Source: Streptomyces sp. RPT161 (GTDB taxonomy: Bacteria; Actinomycetota; Actinomycetes; Streptomycetales; Streptomycetaceae). Taken from it: DNA of 64,000 nucleotides. Every line of letters begins with the position of its first letter. The stretch's first letter is position 1. The position numbers and the translations under genes are program-made. Location of the stretch: positions 682,001 to 746,000 of the forward strand of contig NZ_JAPZVN010000002.1 in NCBI RefSeq assembly GCF_027533845.1, written 5' to 3'. Of this stretch, positions 62,476-64,000 are shown piece by piece. The notes beneath the pieces are model-generated. The model did no database searches. It was not told where the DNA came from and worked only from the letters and a program-made list of their open reading frames with translations.

Positions 62476-62703
62476 ATGGCGGCCATCCGTACCCAGCCGA
62501 GGTCAGCGCGACCGCGCGCCAGCCGGGTGCCGACCAGACTGCCCTGGTGGGCGGTGGCGCTGCCCGCCATCGCCTTCGCCGGGCTGCTGGCCCTGGTCGC
62601 CGACCCGGCGCACGCGGCCGCACCAGTGCCCGCACAGCCCCTGGACGAGCTGCTCGGCCGGCTCACCGAGCTGCTGCCGCGTCTGCTGTCCCACCTGCTC
62701 TGA
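62476..62703 (+). CDS. small secreted or membrane-anchored peptide
   Basis: A 75-aa protein: a basic start, a hydrophobic segment (WWAVALPAIAFAGLLALVA) ending in a possible signal-peptidase site (AHAAA), and an amphipathic Leu-rich C-terminus (LDELLGRLTELLPRLLSHLL). The mature peptide would be about 30 residues. GGGAGG precedes the ATG. No family known to me; an exported amphipathic peptide is the straightforward reading. Confidence 0.65.
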   Translation: MAAIRTQPRSARPRASRVPTRLPWWAVALPAIAFAGLLALVADPAHAAAPVPAQPLDELLGRLTELLPRLLSHLL

Positions 62704-62753
62704 CCGTACGTACTCCCGCGCCCGCCGCCGAGATTTCTGCGAAGCTGAAGGGC

Positions 62754-63272
62754 ATGAGCGACGCAACGCCCCGAAGGATCATTCTCCTCCGGCACGCCAA
62801 GGCCGACTGGCCGGACGTGCCCGACCGGGACCGGCCGCTCGCCGAACGCGGACGCAAGGAGGCGCCCGCCGCCGGAGTGTGGCTTGCCGGAACGCGCATC
62901 ATGCCCGATCTCACCCTCTGCTCACCGGCGGTCCGTACCCGCGAGACCTGGAAGCTGGTCGCGCACGAACTGCCGCAACGTCCCAAGACCGTCTACGAGG
63001 AGCGGCTCTACGAGGCCAGCCTCGGCGAACTCATCGCGGTGATCAACGAAACCCCCGAAGAGGTCGCCGATCTGATGCTGGTCGGCCACAACCCCGGGAT
63101 GCACGCGCTCGCCGACGCCCTCGCGGGCACGGTGGAGGGCGACGCGCTGACACGGATGGCCAGAAGCGGCTTCCCGACCTCGGCGATCGCCGTGCTGACG
63201 TTCACCGGATCATGGAAGTCCGTGGAGCACGGGGTCGGACGCCTGGTGGAGTTCTGGGCTCCGCGGTCCTGA
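62754..63272 (+). CDS. sixA: SixA-type phosphohistidine phosphatase
   Basis: A 172-aa histidine-phosphatase-superfamily protein. The phosphate-accepting histidine is in IILLRHAKADWPD (RHG-like), the second in LMLVGHNPGMHALADAL; LCSPAVRTRETWKLV is the middle motif. SixA enzymes dephosphorylate phosphohistidine proteins. It stands alone before two tandem hairpins. Confidence 0.93.
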   Translation: MSDATPRRIILLRHAKADWPDVPDRDRPLAERGRKEAPAAGVWLAGTRIMPDLTLCSPAVRTRETWKLVAHELPQRPKTVYEERLYEASLGELIAVINETPEEVADLMLVGHNPGMHALADALAGTVEGDALTRMARSGFPTSAIAVLTFTGSWKSVEHGVGRLVEFWAPRS

Positions 63273-63281
63273 GAAAGCGGT

Positions 63282-63334
63282 CGTCCCAGGCTCCGTGAGC
63301 CTGGGACGGGGAGTTCCGGGCTCGGCGAGCCCGG
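63282..63334. terminator. two tandem hairpins between sixA and serB
   Basis: CGTCCCAGGCTC-CGT-GAGCCTGGGACG (63282-63308) is perfect; CCGGGCTC-GGC-GAGCCCGG (63316-63334) follows. They separate two convergent genes and probably end both transcripts. Confidence 0.8.
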
Positions 63335-63411
63335 GCGGGACGCGATGTGCGCCCTTCGGCACTGGTGGGTTACGAGTCCCCGGGTGCGGAGGCGGGGTCG
63401 CGGGGCCGGGG

Positions 63412-64000
<589 letters not shown>

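Overview
The window is a high-GC actinobacterial chromosome segment, almost certainly from a Streptomyces. The evidence is the strong third-position GC bias, frequent GTG and TTG starts, many TAnnnT boxes 6-7 nt upstream of start codons (leaderless transcription), and a core gene order that I recall from the S. coelicolor chromosome: suf, dapD, ectABCD, cob, pit, gbn, moaA, tldD/tldE, fabG-fabI, serB. I saw no tRNA, rRNA, CRISPR array, prophage or intact insertion sequence. The genes at both edges (sufS left, serB right) are cut by the window.

Layout. 1-1000: end of the SUF iron-sulfur cluster operon (sufS, sufU, MIP18-type protein). 1000-5000: an SMR efflux pump with its TetR regulator, dapD (lysine/peptidoglycan precursor) and a 498-aa unknown protein with a paralogue at 43.6-44.9 kb. 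5.0-13.6 kb: sugar-acid catabolism (uronate dehydrogenase, 5-dehydro-4-deoxyglucarate dehydratase, an unknown protein coupled to it, an IclR regulator and an alpha-ketoglutaric semialdehyde dehydrogenase), interrupted by an XRE regulator/alcohol dehydrogenase pair and a methyltransferase. 13.7-17.1 kb: accessory DNA with a His-rich lipoprotein, a VOC protein, a STAS operon, a winged-helix regulator, a decayed IS982-like transposase and a histidine-kinase scrap. A fragment of a second ectD gene (14371-14474) lies in the same orientation as the true ectD, so 2.7 kb of this DNA is bracketed by ectD tails. 17.1-20.4 kb: ectABCD (ectoine and 5-hydroxyectoine), with a perfect 24-bp palindrome upstream.

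20.8-29.3 kb: amidohydrolase, Clp-N/HTH protein with a two-operator promoter, LAETG cell-wall protein, ABC exporter and lipoprotein, and a YncE/phosphoesterase gene interrupted near its 3' end by an in-frame TAG. 29.3-38.4 kb: a minus-strand cobalamin operon (cobD, cobQ, chelatase I/D fusion, cobO, cobB, cobE, cbiX, cobC) under a B12 riboswitch; no cobN is present, and the CbiX has lost the usual histidine motifs. 38.5-40.0 kb: phosphate transporter with a PHO box. 40-47 kb: FAD oxidoreductase, class II aldolase, hydrolase, the 457-aa paralogue, then an ABC-F ATPase preceded by 30-bp tandem repeats, a seven-codon leaderless leader ORF and a nested hairpin. 47-64 kb: the nucleoid protein Gbn with a GATC-rich upstream region, crotonase, SDR, SURF1, DEDDh exonuclease, Zn-dehydrogenase, moaA, tldD/tldE, the fatty-acid-synthesis pair fabG-fabI, a FadR/MFS divergon, sixA and serB.

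Most of the window is core housekeeping and stress metabolism. The parts that look least explained are the ABC-F leader, the ectD-bracketed insertion, the amber codon, the palindromes at ectA and at the Clp-N/HTH gene, and the degenerate CbiX. No clearly novel multi-gene system could be demonstrated. The ABC-F leader is the best candidate for an undescribed regulatory element.
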